64,000 bases of DNA from Mycolicibacterium stellerae (GCF_003719305.1 NZ_RARC01000024.1:36363-100362), one strand, 5' to 3'; shown: positions 9,509 to 17,972, counted from the stretch's first letter. Numbers and translations: made by a program. Notes: generated from the sequence alone by a model not told the origin.

Positions 9509-10726
9509 TCAGCGTGCCCCGTCGACGGCGAAGGTGACCAGCGCAGCCCAATACAGGGGGCTGGCGGTCACATCGCCGTCGCGCCAACGCCGCAGCTGCT
9601 CGCGCTGCCAGCGGTTCACCGCGCTCCCCGCCTCGGCGTCCTGATGGGCCCGATCTACCGCGACGATCGCGTCCACCATCGGATCAGCGTTCGGCTCACC
9701 AGGAGTCGGCGCGAACTGCCGGTAGCCGGCCGCTGTTGGCAGGGACCACAGTGTCGCGGTCACCAGTTGCGCGCCACCCAGGATCATCGCGGCGACCAGC
9801 CCCGTCGCCTCGTCGAACTGGTAGTCGCCACCGGATGCGCAAGCCAGCAGTGCGACCCTTGGCGGGAAAGGTAGCTTGGCCGACATCAGATCCGATGCAG
9901 TCAGTGGACGGTCGTCAGCAAGATGCAGCGCGGCGCGGTCGGCGTGACCGATATCCCCGTCCGCCGCCGTCGCGTGGCCGACGTAGAGCAGCCTGCTCGG
10001 CGACTGCGCGAGCAGACCAGCCAACCATGCGCGGCCCGCATCGGTGCGCCGGAACAGCTCGACCGCCGTTGAGACACCGGGAAGGACGGGCCGCCGTTGC
10101 ATCAAGTCGCCGAAATGAACCGCCAACGGCATCTCCGGGGACGGCCGGCCGAGAACGGAGCCGAGCGGCGAGTCGGGCCGCTGCCCCGGCACCCGCGGAT
10201 CGAGTACCAGCAGCGGCGGACCGCTCTTCGTGCTGTTCCAGTCGACGGGCGCGCGCGAAGCGTTGACGATGTTTGGCGGTGCCGCCATCAACACGTCGAC
10301 GAGCTCGATCAGCCGAAATCCTTCGTCGCCTGGCATCGCAAGGGCGGCCCACGGAACCCGCGCGAGCCGTGCGCTTGGCGAGACGAACAGTGCAGCCCGC
10401 GGAGACGACATGCACTCGGTCAACAGTTGCCACGCGGGTGCGGCGAGCAGTTCGGAGCCAAGGTCGCGGGCGATCTCCAGCTCGGCGGACGGTGACGCGA
10501 ACGGACCCGTGGCGATCGCGCGTTGCACGGCGTCCCGCTGAGTTTCGGAACCGCGCGGGTCGGGCAGCGCCTGTTCGAGTTGCGCCAGTGCCGCAACCAG
10601 AGTCGGCTCCTCCACCACCCAGGTGACGGTCCGCGACGGCGCTCCGACGACACGCAGGCTGGCATACGTGGCGACGCCGACGTCGGCGAACCGCAGAACC
10701 AGCGTCTGCCGCTGAGAGGCGCTCAC
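9509..10726 (-). CDS. CHAT-domain (caspase-like) peptidase
   Basis: A 405-aa protein. The C-terminal half is a CHAT domain of the clan CD caspase/separase fold. The catalytic dyad is visible as His251 in LLYVGHATA and Cys296 in VALLACASGG, followed by the typical LVAAMILGGAQLV and TATLWSLP strands. The upstream RLARVPWAALAMPG segment is also characteristic of CHAT proteins. The GTG start at 10726 overlaps the stop of the upstream TPR gene (GTGA), so the two are co-translated. CHAT peptidases are known as effectors in bacterial conflict and programmed death systems, including the TPR-CHAT protease Csx29 of type III-E CRISPR. Here sensor-like and protease parts are on separate genes. Domain call is strong; role is inferred. 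Confidence 0.85.
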   Translation of the reverse strand: MSASQRQTLVLRFADVGVATYASLRVVGAPSRTVTWVVEEPTLVAALAQLEQALPDPRGSETQRDAVQRAIATGPFASPSAELEIARDLGSELLAAPAWQLLTECMSSPRAALFVSPSARLARVPWAALAMPGDEGFRLIELVDVLMAAPPNIVNASRAPVDWNSTKSGPPLLVLDPRVPGQRPDSPLGSVLGRPSPEMPLAVHFGDLMQRRPVLPGVSTAVELFRRTDAGRAWLAGLLAQSPSRLLYVGHATAADGDIGHADRAALHLADDRPLTASDLMSAKLPFPPRVALLACASGGDYQFDEATGLVAAMILGGAQLVTATLWSLPTAAGYRQFAPTPGEPNADPMVDAIVAVDRAHQDAEAGSAVNRWQREQLRRWRDGDVTASPLYWAALVTFAVDGAR

Positions 10727-12357
10727 GGCCACGTCGACCAAGCGACCTCGTCGGCGGTGATGTCGCGGCCGTACCGCTGATACGCCAGCTCGCGATACCG
10801 GCTCATGATCGGCGGCGTCTCCGGATCCATGCGCAACGGCGGCAATGGCCCCAGCCGCGTCAGCCCCCCGGCGACCGAAGCCGACCACGAGCCCGCAGCC
10901 ACCAGTGCGTACTCATCATCAGCCTCTATCGGCACGGCAGCGGTCGCGGCGCCCATCCATTGCTCCGCGGCGCTCTCTGTCGGCTCGGTACTGAAAGCGC
11001 CTCGCGCACAATGGTACTCGACGAGCTCGCTGAGGAGGTCAGCGTTCCCCCACTCATAGGCCACGGCGAAAGCGCCTGCCAGAATCCGTGCCGACACCAA
11101 AGTGGCCCAACGCATCCTGGCGTCGGCGTCGACGATCGCGTGCCGCACCGAGTCCACCGCCAGTGCGGCGGGCACCTTGAGGTCGGCGGCCTGCTGGAGT
11201 TTGTCCGCCGCATTCGCGGGGTCGGCCAGCGCCTCGGCGCGCAGGATGCTGCCCACGTGGTCGTCCAGCCTCGCGTACTGCAGCCAGCTGTGCCGCGGCC
11301 ACGAATCGAGCAGTTGCCGCGCCTCGGTGGCCCTCTCGGCCGCCGCATCGAACCGGCCGCGCAGGATGTCGACCCAGCTGCGCTGCAGCAGAATACGATG
11401 GATGTGCAGCGGCTTCTCCACCTCACGCCAATGCCGCTCAGCGTGCCCGAAACGCTCGTCGGCGTCGTCGAGCTTGTCCAGCGACATCGCGATCAGACCG
11501 AGATACAGCCAGCTCCGGGAGACGTCGTGCGCACGGTAACCCTCCGCTATCGCCGGATAGGCCTCGTGCACCAACGTCTGGGTCTGCCACACATCGCCCG
11601 ACGCCCACGCCGCTGTGCCGCGTTCGAGTTGTGTTCTCGCTTTTGCCAAGTCCCATCCTCGGCTTTCGGCCCGGGCCCCGGCCCGCCGCAGCCAGGGCTC
11701 GGCTTCGGGCAGCCGGCCCGTCTCGACGCAGAAGCGACCGTATCCGGTGGCACCCTGGACCAGCAGATGGTCATCGGCTTCACCGCCGTCTCCCGGCCGG
11801 TCGATGGCCTCGATCACCTTCTCCCACAGTGGAATCGACTGTACATGGAGGTCGTCGTCACACAACGCATTTGCACAGAAGATCTGCGCGTAGGTGATCA
11901 GGAACCGATGCTCGTCGGCGAGGTCGGGGTGGGCCACGCCAGAATCGTCTGTGCACAACACGAACAGGGCGAGCTCGGCACCCTCGTGGTCGCCGTGCGC
12001 CGCGGCCGCTAGTCCAGTCCGCAGAAACTGTGCGCGACGCGAATACCTGCACAGCATATGGTCGATCTCGGCATCCGACATCGCCGCCCGCGAAGCGGCT
12101 TCGGGGTTTGTGCCCGCCCGAATGGACCGGTAGACGGCCAAAAGGTTGTCGATACGGCGGATGCACTCCTCGGTGCCGTTGTATGCGGTGCGCACCAGAT
12201 AGATCTCGCCGAGCAACGCGAAGATCTCCAGCAGGAGATCGTCGCGCTCGCCGTCCTCGATCTGTTCACCGAGGCCGACCAGCAGGTCCTTCGCCGTCAC
12301 CTCGTCGGCGGCGAAGATGAGTTGACGCGCTCGGTCGAGCTCGCCCGCTGTGCTCAA
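10723..12357 (-). CDS. TPR-repeat protein, probable partner of the CHAT peptidase
   Basis: A 544-aa all-helical protein with repeated helix pairs resembling tetratricopeptide repeats (for example GRLPEAEPWLRRAGARAESRG and KLDDADERFGHAERHWREVE), a protein-protein interaction scaffold. I chose TTG 12357 because GGGAG stands 7 nt upstream and the TTG overlaps the stop of a five-codon leaderless ORF. Upstream in-frame codons would run into the -10 element. The gene overlaps the CHAT gene by 4 nt. The likely job is to sense a signal or hold a target for the protease; no ligand is evident. Confidence 0.8.
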   Translation of the reverse strand: MSTAGELDRARQLIFAADEVTAKDLLVGLGEQIEDGERDDLLLEIFALLGEIYLVRTAYNGTEECIRRIDNLLAVYRSIRAGTNPEAASRAAMSDAEIDHMLCRYSRRAQFLRTGLAAAAHGDHEGAELALFVLCTDDSGVAHPDLADEHRFLITYAQIFCANALCDDDLHVQSIPLWEKVIEAIDRPGDGGEADDHLLVQGATGYGRFCVETGRLPEAEPWLRRAGARAESRGWDLAKARTQLERGTAAWASGDVWQTQTLVHEAYPAIAEGYRAHDVSRSWLYLGLIAMSLDKLDDADERFGHAERHWREVEKPLHIHRILLQRSWVDILRGRFDAAAERATEARQLLDSWPRHSWLQYARLDDHVGSILRAEALADPANAADKLQQAADLKVPAALAVDSVRHAIVDADARMRWATLVSARILAGAFAVAYEWGNADLLSELVEYHCARGAFSTEPTESAAEQWMGAATAAVPIEADDEYALVAAGSWSASVAGGLTRLGPLPPLRMDPETPPIMSRYRELAYQRYGRDITADEVAWSTWP

Positions 12358-12371
12358 TGCTCGGCTCCCAT
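12354..12371 (-). CDS. Putative leaderless five-codon upstream ORF (MGAEH)
   Basis: An ATG lies exactly 6 nt after a perfect TAAGAT -10 element, the usual geometry of a mycobacterial leaderless start. The frame reads five codons and stops at TGA, which overlaps the TTG start of the TPR gene (TTGA). It could load ribosomes for re-initiation at the weak TTG and so set expression of the TPR-CHAT pair. This is a short-ORF inference from arrangement only. Confidence 0.4.
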   Translation of the reverse strand: MGAEH

Positions 12372-12377
12372 GGCGCA

Positions 12378-12383
12378 ATCTTA
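12378..12383 (-). promoter_or_regulatory. -10 element of the TPR-CHAT operon
   Basis: TAAGAT on the minus strand, 6 nt upstream of an ATG, fits TANNNT. It sits immediately downstream of the terminator-like hairpin of the lipoprotein gene, so the TPR-CHAT operon starts transcription independently. Confidence 0.55.
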
Positions 12384-12387
12384 GGAA

Positions 12388-12416
12388 GCGGCGGGCGCGC
12401 AATGCACGCCCGCCGC
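12388..12416 (-). terminator. Intrinsic terminator-like hairpin after the lipoprotein gene
   Basis: A perfect 10-bp GC stem, GCGGCGGGCG with CGCCCGCCGC, and a 9-nt loop lie 15 bp downstream of the lipoprotein stop. There is only a short, imperfect U tract (TTCCTAAG), which is common for mycobacterial terminators. Confidence 0.65.
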
Positions 12417-12430
12417 CCGGCTGGAGCCGC

Positions 12431-12907
12431 TTATTTGCAGCTCACCGTCACGGTGAACGGCTTGGTGACCATGCCTGCCATCGGGTTCTTGATGTCGGCT
12501 CCGGTCGCTTCGCCGGTGATGGTGTAGGTGCTGCCGTCGACCTTGACGTCTGCCGAACCGCTCTTCACGCCGCCCATCTGGCTGACGGCGAGGGCGCTTC
12601 CGTCGACCACCATGGCCAGCGACTCCACGGTGGGCGTTGCCTCGTCGGTCATCAAGATGCCAAGGCCTTGTTGGCCACCGATGGCCCCGCTGGCAACGGT
12701 GATCTTGCCGCCCTGCTTGACGCAGGTCACGGAGTTGAGATCCAGGCCGGCCAGGTCCTTGCCGTCGACCTTGACCTCGGTGCTGCCGCCCGTGCTGGCC
12801 TGCGTGTCGCCGGCACTCGCCGTCGAAGCGCCCTTGTCGTCCGAACATCCCACCAGCAGTGCAGCTCCTGCGAGCAGCCCCAGTGCACCCGCGACAACTC
12901 GGTTCAT
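12431..12907 (-). CDS. LpqH-like (19-kDa antigen family) lipoprotein
   Basis: A 158-aa lipoprotein. The signal peptide ends in the lipobox LLVG-Cys21. It is followed by a Ser/Thr/Gly linker and a compact beta domain with VKVDGKDL, VTCVKQGGKI and a final TVTVSCK. The Cys at the domain start (VTC) and the penultimate Cys (SCK) match the disulfide pair of mycobacterial LpqH, as does the YTITGEATG motif. Such proteins are surface lipoproteins and Toll-like receptor 2 ligands. The start is ATG 12907. It is divergent from the winged-helix gene, and a shared 30-bp repeat with an inner palindrome lies between them. Confidence 0.88.
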   Translation of the reverse strand: MNRVVAGALGLLAGAALLVGCSDDKGASTASAGDTQASTGGSTEVKVDGKDLAGLDLNSVTCVKQGGKITVASGAIGGQQGLGILMTDEATPTVESLAMVVDGSALAVSQMGGVKSGSADVKVDGSTYTITGEATGADIKNPMAGMVTKPFTVTVSCK

Positions 12908-12972
12908 TGTCCTGATCCCTTCGTTTGTGCGTCGCCTCGATGGCGGCGTCGTGATGAAGTCAAGACGGGCCG

Positions 12973-13002
12973 GATCGCTACCGATCCCAAACTTTGTCGG
13001 GC
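12973..13002. repeat. Interspersed 30-bp repeat, copy 1, with GATCG-N4-CGATC palindrome
   Basis: The sequence is shared with 44143-44172 at 28 of 30 positions, including an unbroken 22-nt identity. It opens with the palindrome GATCGCTACCGATC. Both copies lie between divergent genes in the same orientation. No known operator matches it in my knowledge. Confidence 0.75.
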
Positions 13003-13016
13003 GGCGACGGTACGGT
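12994..13016 (+). promoter_or_regulatory. RecA-NDp/PafBC-type promoter of the winged-helix gene
   Basis: TTGTCGGGC, exactly 8 nt, then TACGGT. This matches the mycobacterial LexA-independent DNA-damage consensus TTGTCRGTG-N8-TANNNT at 7 of 9 positions plus the -10. The start codon is 9 nt further on. The -35 half overlaps the interspersed repeat. Confidence 0.6.
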
Positions 13017-13025
13017 TCCCAGTCG

Positions 13026-14192
13026 ATGCGGTCTTTCACGGGCGCCGAACGGCGGGCACGTCTGGCGCGGCGGCATTTTCTGGCTGCGCCCGCGGGCTCG
13101 ATGGACCGGGTTGTCGCCGACCTCGTCGGGCTGCACGCCACCGACCCCGCCACGCCCTATCTTTCGCTCTGGGCCCGGCTGCCCGGATTCACCGTCGCCG
13201 ACCTCGACGCCGCGCTGTATCAGCGGCGTAGCCTGGTCAAGCATCTGGCCATGCGCCGCACGCTTTGGATGGTCACCGCCGACGACCTTGGCCACATTCA
13301 GGCCGCGGCGAGTGACCGGGTGGCCGACACAGAGCGTCGCAAACTCGTCGCCGATGTGCAGAAGGCCGGCATCGCCACCAACGGGGAGAAATGGCTCGAC
13401 CGCGCGTGTGACGCGGTATTGAGCCACCTGGTCGAAAACGGCCCGACCAACGCCAGGCAACTGCGCGCGGCCCTGCCCGAACTGGCGGGCAGCTACGATC
13501 CGGCACCCGGAAAGCGTTGGGGCGGAGACACTCCCCTGTCCCCCAGGGTGCTGACTGTGCTGTCCGTTCGCGGCGACATCATCCGCGGCCCGAACGAGGG
13601 AACGTGGACGACATCACGGCCGCAGTGGACCGCGGCGACTGACTGGTTGACCGATTCACCCCGTGCCGCCGCGCTCGAAGCGGCGAGCGCACAGTTGGTT
13701 CGCGCCTGGCTGCGCACTTTCGGGCCGGCGACGGTCACCGACATCAAGTGGTGGTTCGGCAACACCCTGACCTGGGCGCGGCAAGCACTGCGCGACGTCG
13801 ACGCGGTCGAAGTCGACATGGACGGGACACCTGGTTTCGCGCTGCCCGACGACCTCGAGATGGAACCCGAACCCGACCCGTGGGGCGCGCTGCTGCCCAG
13901 CCTGGACGTGACCACGATGGGTTGGTATGACCGGAACTGGTATCTCGGTGAGCACCGCAGCCAGGTTTTCGACACGAATGGCAATGCAGGACCTACCGTC
14001 TGGTGGAACGGCCGGGTGGTGGGCGCCTGGACTCAGGACGACGACGCACGCGTCGAGCTCAGGCTGCTTGATGACGTCGGACGCGGTGCACGCAAGGCGC
14101 TGGAACGACAGGCCGACGATCTGACCGAATGGCTCGACGGGGTGCGGATCAGCCCGCGCTTCCCGTCGCCGCTGTCACGTGCTGGTCGGTGA
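13026..14192 (+). CDS. AlkZ-like winged-helix DNA-binding protein (HTH_42 family)
   Basis: A 388-aa protein. The N-terminus (RARLARRHFLAAP, then DLVGLHATDPATPYLSLWAR) and the LVKHLAMRRTLWMV segment are characteristic of the HTH_42 (formerly DUF1006) family. That family includes the DNA glycosylases AlkZ and YcaQ, which unhook bulky or crosslinked alkylated bases. Later segments (WWFGNTLTWARQAL, GWYDRNWYLG) are typical of the actinobacterial branch. I cannot confirm the glycosylase catalytic motif by eye, so enzymatic activity is uncertain. A DNA-damage-type promoter directly upstream supports a repair role. The start is ATG 13026. The 3' end overlaps the convergent SDR gene by 18 bp. Confidence 0.75.
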   Translation: MRSFTGAERRARLARRHFLAAPAGSMDRVVADLVGLHATDPATPYLSLWARLPGFTVADLDAALYQRRSLVKHLAMRRTLWMVTADDLGHIQAAASDRVADTERRKLVADVQKAGIATNGEKWLDRACDAVLSHLVENGPTNARQLRAALPELAGSYDPAPGKRWGGDTPLSPRVLTVLSVRGDIIRGPNEGTWTTSRPQWTAATDWLTDSPRAAALEAASAQLVRAWLRTFGPATVTDIKWWFGNTLTWARQALRDVDAVEVDMDGTPGFALPDDLEMEPEPDPWGALLPSLDVTTMGWYDRNWYLGEHRSQVFDTNGNAGPTVWWNGRVVGAWTQDDDARVELRLLDDVGRGARKALERQADDLTEWLDGVRISPRFPSPLSRAGR

Positions 14193-14942
14193 CGGGCGGG
14201 CAGGCGCACCCCGCGCGACCACGACAGGCATGGACGTCGACGTGTTGGTGCGCAGGATCGTGTGCACGACGTCGACGAGGTCCTCGACCGGCATCAGCTG
14301 GCCGGGCATGCAGCCGCGCGAAATCCACTGCGGATAGAACTCCCCTGCGAGCTCGAGGTCCCAGCCGGTGCTGAATCCGGTGGCGGAGTCACCGTCGCCG
14401 CCCGCGCATTCGCCGACGATCAGGTTCGTGAATCCGATATTTGGATGCTCGGCGCGCCACGCCTCGATGAGCCTCTCGAGTGCGGCCTTGCTGACGCCGT
14501 ATGCGGCCAGCCCCGGCCAGGGCGGGCCGAAGGTGCCAGCGTCGGAAGACAGATAGACGACCTTGCCTGCCGATTCGGTCAGATACGGGACGGCCGCCGC
14601 CGTCGCAATGGCGGCACCGGTGACATTGGTGGCGAACACGCTGCTCCAGGTGTCGGCGTCGGTGTCAACGAGCCGCATCACCGAACCGATCGCCGGCGTG
14701 TAGATGAGGTTGTCGATGCCGCCGAGTGCTTTAGCGGCGGCGCTGATGGCCGACCGCACCGACGCCTCGTCGGTCACATCGCAAACGACTGCAACCGAAT
14801 CCGCCCCGGCCTCCTTGGCGGCGTTCTCGATGCGGTCGCGACGGCGGGCCAGCAGCGCCACCCGGTCGCCGCGTTCCGCCAGCCCGATTCCTATGCAACG
14901 CCCGAGCCCGCTCGATGCGCCGATCACCACCGTTTTCGACAT
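14175..14942 (-). CDS. Short-chain dehydrogenase/reductase
   Basis: A 255-aa classical SDR fold. The cofactor motif GASSGLG is at residues 8-14, with IGA in place of the usual TGA. The RRDRIENA context suggests an NADP(H) preference. The catalytic YGVSK and the upstream serine (VVYLSSDAG) are present. It lies 56 bp downstream of uvrA on the same strand and may be read through from it. The substrate is unknown. Confidence 0.85.
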   Translation of the reverse strand: MSKTVVIGASSGLGRCIGIGLAERGDRVALLARRRDRIENAAKEAGADSVAVVCDVTDEASVRSAISAAAKALGGIDNLIYTPAIGSVMRLVDTDADTWSSVFATNVTGAAIATAAAVPYLTESAGKVVYLSSDAGTFGPPWPGLAAYGVSKAALERLIEAWRAEHPNIGFTNLIVGECAGGDGDSATGFSTGWDLELAGEFYPQWISRGCMPGQLMPVEDLVDVVHTILRTNTSTSMPVVVARGAPARPSPTST

Positions 14943-14998
14943 GGTCTCCTCGCTGGTCGATGCCGGGTAATGGCATTCTCAGTTCAGGAGAAGATACC

Positions 14999-17899
14999 TC
15001 ACGCGCTGACCTTGCGGCGCCGCCGCGTCGGCTTGGCCGGCACAACATCGAGCACCTCGGACAGGAACTTTCCGGTGTAGCTCTCCGGCACCGCGGCGAC
15101 GTCCTCGGGCGACCCCTGTGCGACGACGGTCCCACCGGCCGAGCCGCCCTCCGGACCGAGGTCGATGATCCAGTCGGATGTCTTGATCACGTCGAGGTTG
15201 TGCTCGATGACGATGACCGTATTGCCCTTGTCGACGAGGCCGTTGAGGACGGTGAGCAGCTTGCGGATGTCTTCGAAGTGCAGGCCGGTCGTCGGTTCGT
15301 CGAGGATGTAGACGGTGCGACCGGTCGACCGCTTCTGCAGTTCGGAGGCCAGCTTGACCCGCTGCGCCTCACCACCGGACAGCGTCGGCGCCGGCTGCCC
15401 GAGCCGCACGTAGCCCAGCCCGACGTCGACCAGTGTCTGTAGATAGCGGTGGATCGAGGAGATCGGCTTGAAGAATTCCGCCGCGTCCTCGATCGACATG
15501 TCGAGCACCTCGGAGACAGTCTTGCCCTTGTAATGCACCTCGAGGGTTTCCCTGTTGTACCGGGCACCGTTGCACACCTCGCACGGCACGTACACATCGG
15601 GCAGGAAGTTCATCTCGATCTTGATGGTGCCGTCTCCCGAGCATGCTTCGCAGCGACCGCCCTTGACGTTGAACGAGAACCGGCCCGGCTGGTAGCCGCG
15701 GACCTTCGCCTCGGTGGTGGCCGCGAACAGCGAGCGGATCTTGTCGAACACCCCGGTGTAGGTCGCCGGGTTCGACCGCGGTGTGCGACCGATCGGCGAC
15801 TGATCCACCCGCACCAGCTTGTCCACATGGTCGAGACCGTTGACCCGGGTGTGCCTGCCGGGAACCTGCCTGGCGCCGTTGAGCTTGTTGGCCAGCACGG
15901 ACGCCAGGATGTCGTTGACCAAGGTCGATTTGCCCGAGCCGGATACGCCGGTGACCGAGGTCAGCACCCCGAGCGGAAACGACACGTCGATCTCGTGCAG
16001 ATTGTGCTCCCGCGCGCCGACAACCGTCAGCTGCCGTTTGGGGTCGACGGGCCGCCGGATGGCGGGCACCTCGATACGTTCTCGGCCGGAAAGGTATGCA
16101 CCGGTGAGTGATTCGCGGTTTTGCAGCAGTTCTTCGTAAGGCCCGCTGTGCACGATCCGCCCGCCGTGCTCGCCCGCCATCGGGCCGATGTCCACCACCC
16201 AGTCGGCGTGCGCAATCGTGTCGAGGTCGTGCTCGACGACGATCAGCGTGTTGCCGAGGTCCTTCAGTCGCAGCAGCGTTTCGATCAATCGGCGGTTGTC
16301 GCGCTGATGAAGGCCGATCGACGGCTCGTCGAGCACGTAGAGCACCCCGACCAGACCTGAACCGATCTGGGTGGCGAGCCGAATGCGTTGTGCCTCACCG
16401 CCGGACAGTGTCGCCGCCGCGCGCGACAGGGACAGGTATTCAAGCCCGACGTCGAGCAGGAAGCCGAGCCGCGATTGGATCTCCTTGAGCACCTGGCCCG
16501 CGATCGCCTGTTCGCGCGAACCCAGCGTCAGCGAGTTGAGGAAGTCCGACGCGTCGGCGATCGACAGCTCCGCCACCTCTGCGATGGACTTCTTGCCGTG
16601 CTTGCCCGCCGATAGCGTGACGGCCAGGATCTCCGGCTTCAGCCGGGTGCCGTTGCATTCCGGGCAGGGCACGTCGCGCATAAAACCCTCGTAACGCTCC
16701 TTCATCTGTTCGGAGTCGGTCTGCTCCATGCGGCGCTGAAGGAACGCCATCACGCCCTCGAAATCGGCGTAGTACGAACGGGTTCGGCCGTATCGGTTCT
16801 TGTACCGAACATGAACCTGCTCATCGCAGCCCTCGAGAAGCGCTTTACGCGCCTTGGCGGGCAACTTCTTCCACGGGGTGTCGACATTGAAGCCGAGCTG
16901 GTCGCCGAGGCCGGCCATCATGCGGGTGAAGTACTCGGCCGTCTGGCCCATCGACCACGGCGCTATCGCACCTTCGGCCAGCGTGAGATCCGGATCCGGG
17001 ACGACGAGGTCGGGATCCACCTCCTTGCGAATGCCGAGGCCCGAGCATTCCGGGCAGGCGCCGTAGGGCGAGTTGAAGGAGAACGATCGCGGTTCGAGGT
17101 CGTCGACGGCAAGCGGATGTCCGTTCGGGCAGGCCAGCTTCTCGGAGAAGCGCTGCTCCCGGTGCGGGTGGTCGTCCTCGCGGTCGACGAATTCCAGCAC
17201 CACGATTCCGTCGGCAAGGTTCAGCGCAGTCTCCACCGAATCGGTCAGCCGCTGCTTGGCGGACGCTTTGACCGTCAACCGGTCGACGACGACCTCGATG
17301 TCGTGCTTTTCCTGCTTTTTCAGCGTCGGCGGGTCGGTGAGCGGATACACCACCCCGTCGACGCGGACTCTGCTGTAGCCCTGCGAGTTCAGTTTGTCGA
17401 ACAGATCGACGAACTCGCCCTTCCTGGTACGCACCACCGGGGCAAGCACCTGAAAGCGCAGGCCTTCGTCCATCGCGAGTACCTGGTCGACGATCTGTTG
17501 CGGGGTCTGCCTTGCGATGCGCTCACCACAAACCGGGCAGTGCGGCGTCCCGGCTCGCGCGTACAGCAGACGCAGATAGTCGTAGACCTCGGTGATGGTG
17601 CCGACCGTTGACCGCGGGTTGCGGTTGGTGGACTTCTGGTCGATCGACACCGCGGGCGACAGGCCTTCGATGAAGTCGACGTCGGGTTTGTCCATCTGTC
17701 CGAGGAACTGTCGGGCGTACGCCGAAAGCGACTCGACGTAGCGCCGCTGACCCTCGGCGAAGATCGTGTCGAACGCCAGCGACGACTTGCCCGAGCCGGA
17801 CAGGCCGGTGAAGACGATCAGCGCGTCGCGGGGTAGGTCGAGGTCGATGCCTCGCAGGTTGTGCTCGCGCGCACCCTTGACGATCAGGCGGTCAACCAC
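14999..17899 (-). CDS. uvrA: Excinuclease ABC subunit A
   Basis: A 966-aa UvrA, the ATPase that recognises bulky DNA lesions with UvrB at the start of nucleotide excision repair. The first Walker A GLSGSGKS is at residues 32-39; the second half carries GVSGSGKST. Zinc-binding cysteines are visible in HCPVCG, CPECNG and CEACSGDG, and two ABC signatures LSGGEAQR are present. Length and domain order are those of full UvrA. The GTG start at 17899 is preceded by GGGAGG. The promoter upstream matches the RecA-NDp/PafBC type, implying induction by DNA damage without LexA. Confidence 0.98.
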   Translation of the reverse strand: MVDRLIVKGAREHNLRGIDLDLPRDALIVFTGLSGSGKSSLAFDTIFAEGQRRYVESLSAYARQFLGQMDKPDVDFIEGLSPAVSIDQKSTNRNPRSTVGTITEVYDYLRLLYARAGTPHCPVCGERIARQTPQQIVDQVLAMDEGLRFQVLAPVVRTRKGEFVDLFDKLNSQGYSRVRVDGVVYPLTDPPTLKKQEKHDIEVVVDRLTVKASAKQRLTDSVETALNLADGIVVLEFVDREDDHPHREQRFSEKLACPNGHPLAVDDLEPRSFSFNSPYGACPECSGLGIRKEVDPDLVVPDPDLTLAEGAIAPWSMGQTAEYFTRMMAGLGDQLGFNVDTPWKKLPAKARKALLEGCDEQVHVRYKNRYGRTRSYYADFEGVMAFLQRRMEQTDSEQMKERYEGFMRDVPCPECNGTRLKPEILAVTLSAGKHGKKSIAEVAELSIADASDFLNSLTLGSREQAIAGQVLKEIQSRLGFLLDVGLEYLSLSRAAATLSGGEAQRIRLATQIGSGLVGVLYVLDEPSIGLHQRDNRRLIETLLRLKDLGNTLIVVEHDLDTIAHADWVVDIGPMAGEHGGRIVHSGPYEELLQNRESLTGAYLSGRERIEVPAIRRPVDPKRQLTVVGAREHNLHEIDVSFPLGVLTSVTGVSGSGKSTLVNDILASVLANKLNGARQVPGRHTRVNGLDHVDKLVRVDQSPIGRTPRSNPATYTGVFDKIRSLFAATTEAKVRGYQPGRFSFNVKGGRCEACSGDGTIKIEMNFLPDVYVPCEVCNGARYNRETLEVHYKGKTVSEVLDMSIEDAAEFFKPISSIHRYLQTLVDVGLGYVRLGQPAPTLSGGEAQRVKLASELQKRSTGRTVYILDEPTTGLHFEDIRKLLTVLNGLVDKGNTVIVIEHNLDVIKTSDWIIDLGPEGGSAGGTVVAQGSPEDVAAVPESYTGKFLSEVLDVVPAKPTRRRRKVSA

Positions 17900-17932
17900 C
17901 CGTTTTTCCTCCCGAAGACATAGTTGGTGCCC

Positions 17933-17955
17933 ATGCTATGTGCCGCCTACGACAA
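17933..17955 (-). promoter_or_regulatory. RecA-NDp/PafBC-type promoter of uvrA
   Basis: On the minus strand: TTGTCGTAG, exactly 8 nt, TAGCAT. This is 7 of 9 for the -35 consensus TTGTCRGTG and a full TANNNT. The predicted leader is about 27 nt and contains the GGGAGG ribosome site. Confidence 0.6.
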
Positions 17956-17972
17956 GCCCCAGCCAAGGCCGA

